DNA of 64,000 bases from Varroa destructor (lineage: Eukaryota > Arthropoda > Arachnida > Mesostigmata > Varroidae), in contig NW_019211457.1 in assembly GCF_002443255.2 (NCBI RefSeq), positions 26,838,921 to 26,902,920 of the forward strand, in the 5' to 3' direction. How positions within the stretch are numbered: position 1 is the stretch's first letter; the number at the start of each line of letters is the position of its first letter. The notes below the pieces were generated by a model, which made no database searches, was not told the DNA's origin, and was given only the letters and a program-made list of their open reading frames with translations. Both the position numbers and the translations under genes were made by a program. Positions 63,366 through 64,000 of this stretch are shown here, one piece after another.

Positions 63366-64000
63366 TCAGCTGGCGAACCCTCGCCCAACGGCTAATAGGT
63401 TGAACCAGGCGATATGTGGCTTCCTAAGGTCGAGTTTGTCAAGAACAATGTACGCACTGCCAAGCATTTCATTACCCTGCACTCGATCGTGGTCCCAGAC
63501 CGACACCTCCAGTACTAAGGTCCGGAGGGTTTCATAGGGATATCGATACGAAACGAGCTCCATAAACGTGGGATGTTTACAGCGGCTAACTATACGAGTT
63601 TTGCGTTTAGTCTGTTTATCCGGGTCGGGTTTCAGATACGTCTTTACGTATGCATCTGGGGCAGTTTTGCGCTCGCAGCGCAGATTTTCGGCATGCATTA
63701 CCATAATGGACAAGCGCTGATTGGCGAAAGTCAAATCCAGCTTAATTCGACCCGCGCTACCGGGCTCGTAATGTCCACTCGGCCCGGCCATTTGCAGCTC
63801 GTTGGTAAGCCGGTGCTCCTCCTTCAAGCCATCGTGGTCCCGATACAATGGGTGGAAGAATGTGTACACCAAATCACAGTGAGCAACCTCTTCCGCCATG
63901 TTCTGTAGTTCTCGAAGGAAATTGACTAGCTCAGTCTTACGTTTCTCGGCTACGTCGGCCGTATTTGTACGGCCGATCAACGAGCTTTTTGTTAGGGGCG
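63366..64000 (-). CDS. Class II phosphoinositide 3-kinase, C-terminal PX end and C2 domain (partial)
   Basis: An open frame runs from the right edge to TGA at 63366-63368, about 211 residues. It begins in the end of a PX domain (LIGRTNTADVAEKRK, then CDLVYTFFHPLYRD) and continues with a C2 domain: IKLDLTFANQRLSIMVMHAE, DAYVKTYLKPD, KRKTRIVSRCKHPTFME and VSVWDHDRVQGNEMLGS. A PX-C2 pair at the extreme C-terminus is the hallmark of class II PI3-kinases (PIK3C2; Pi3K68D in Drosophila). These make PtdIns3P and PtdIns(3,4)P2 on endosomes and endocytic pits; PX binds phosphoinositides and C2 binds membrane. The kinase domain lies outside the window. The extreme C-terminus is short. Confidence 0.9.
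   Translation of the reverse strand, partial: PLTKSSLIGRTNTADVAEKRKTELVNFLRELQNMAEEVAHCDLVYTFFHPLYRDHDGLKEEHRLTNELQMAGPSGHYEPGSAGRIKLDLTFANQRLSIMVMHAENLRCERKTAPDAYVKTYLKPDPDKQTKRKTRIVSRCKHPTFMELVSYRYPYETLRTLVLEVSVWDHDRVQGNEMLGSAYIVLDKLDLRKPHIAWFNLLAVGRGFAS

Overview
This is a eukaryotic, animal window. It has GT-AG introns, long AT-rich spacers, many TA microsatellites, and metazoan genes, including an insect-type gustatory receptor. An arthropod is well supported. A mite-like chelicerate is my inference from overall character; no single marker proves it.

Layout. (1) 1-13.4 kb: most of a MON2 homologue on the minus strand. Twelve exons (4491-13364) give 1419 codons in unbroken phase, but the C-terminal part was not found. 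An open reading frame also runs off the left edge. (2) 13.4-21.7 kb: intergenic. (3) 21.8-23.2 kb: a complete three-exon CHMP4/Snf7 ESCRT-III gene (+). (4) 27.5-29.4 kb: a complete three-exon secreted M14 carboxypeptidase (-) with carboxypeptidase B-type specificity. (5) 34.7-36.8 kb: a two-exon divergent alpha-tubulin (+) whose only coding intron holds a decayed, internally deleted mariner element. (6) 36.8-47.4 kb: spacer with a DEAD-box helicase relic. (7) 47.5-48.7 kb: an intronless gustatory-receptor-like gene (+). (8) 51.0-52.3 kb: an intronless UPF0489/C5orf22 homologue (-). (9) 54.6-55.7 kb: a second, clearer DEAD-box relic (-). (10) 58.5-60.3 kb: a three-exon gene (+) assembled here from reading frame alone. 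It encodes a signal peptide, a cysteine-rich EB-like ectodomain, one membrane span and a basic tail; I do not recognise it as a named protein. (11) 63.4-64.0 kb: the last exon of a class II PI3-kinase (-), cut by the right edge.

The genes are not an operon and need not cooperate. MON2, CHMP4 and class II PI3K all act in endosomal membrane traffic, but ordinary chance clustering is enough to explain that. The most interesting items are the unnamed EB-like membrane protein, the alpha-tubulin lacking Lys40 with an MREI start and a terminal Phe, the mariner remnant, and the two helicase relics of one subfamily.
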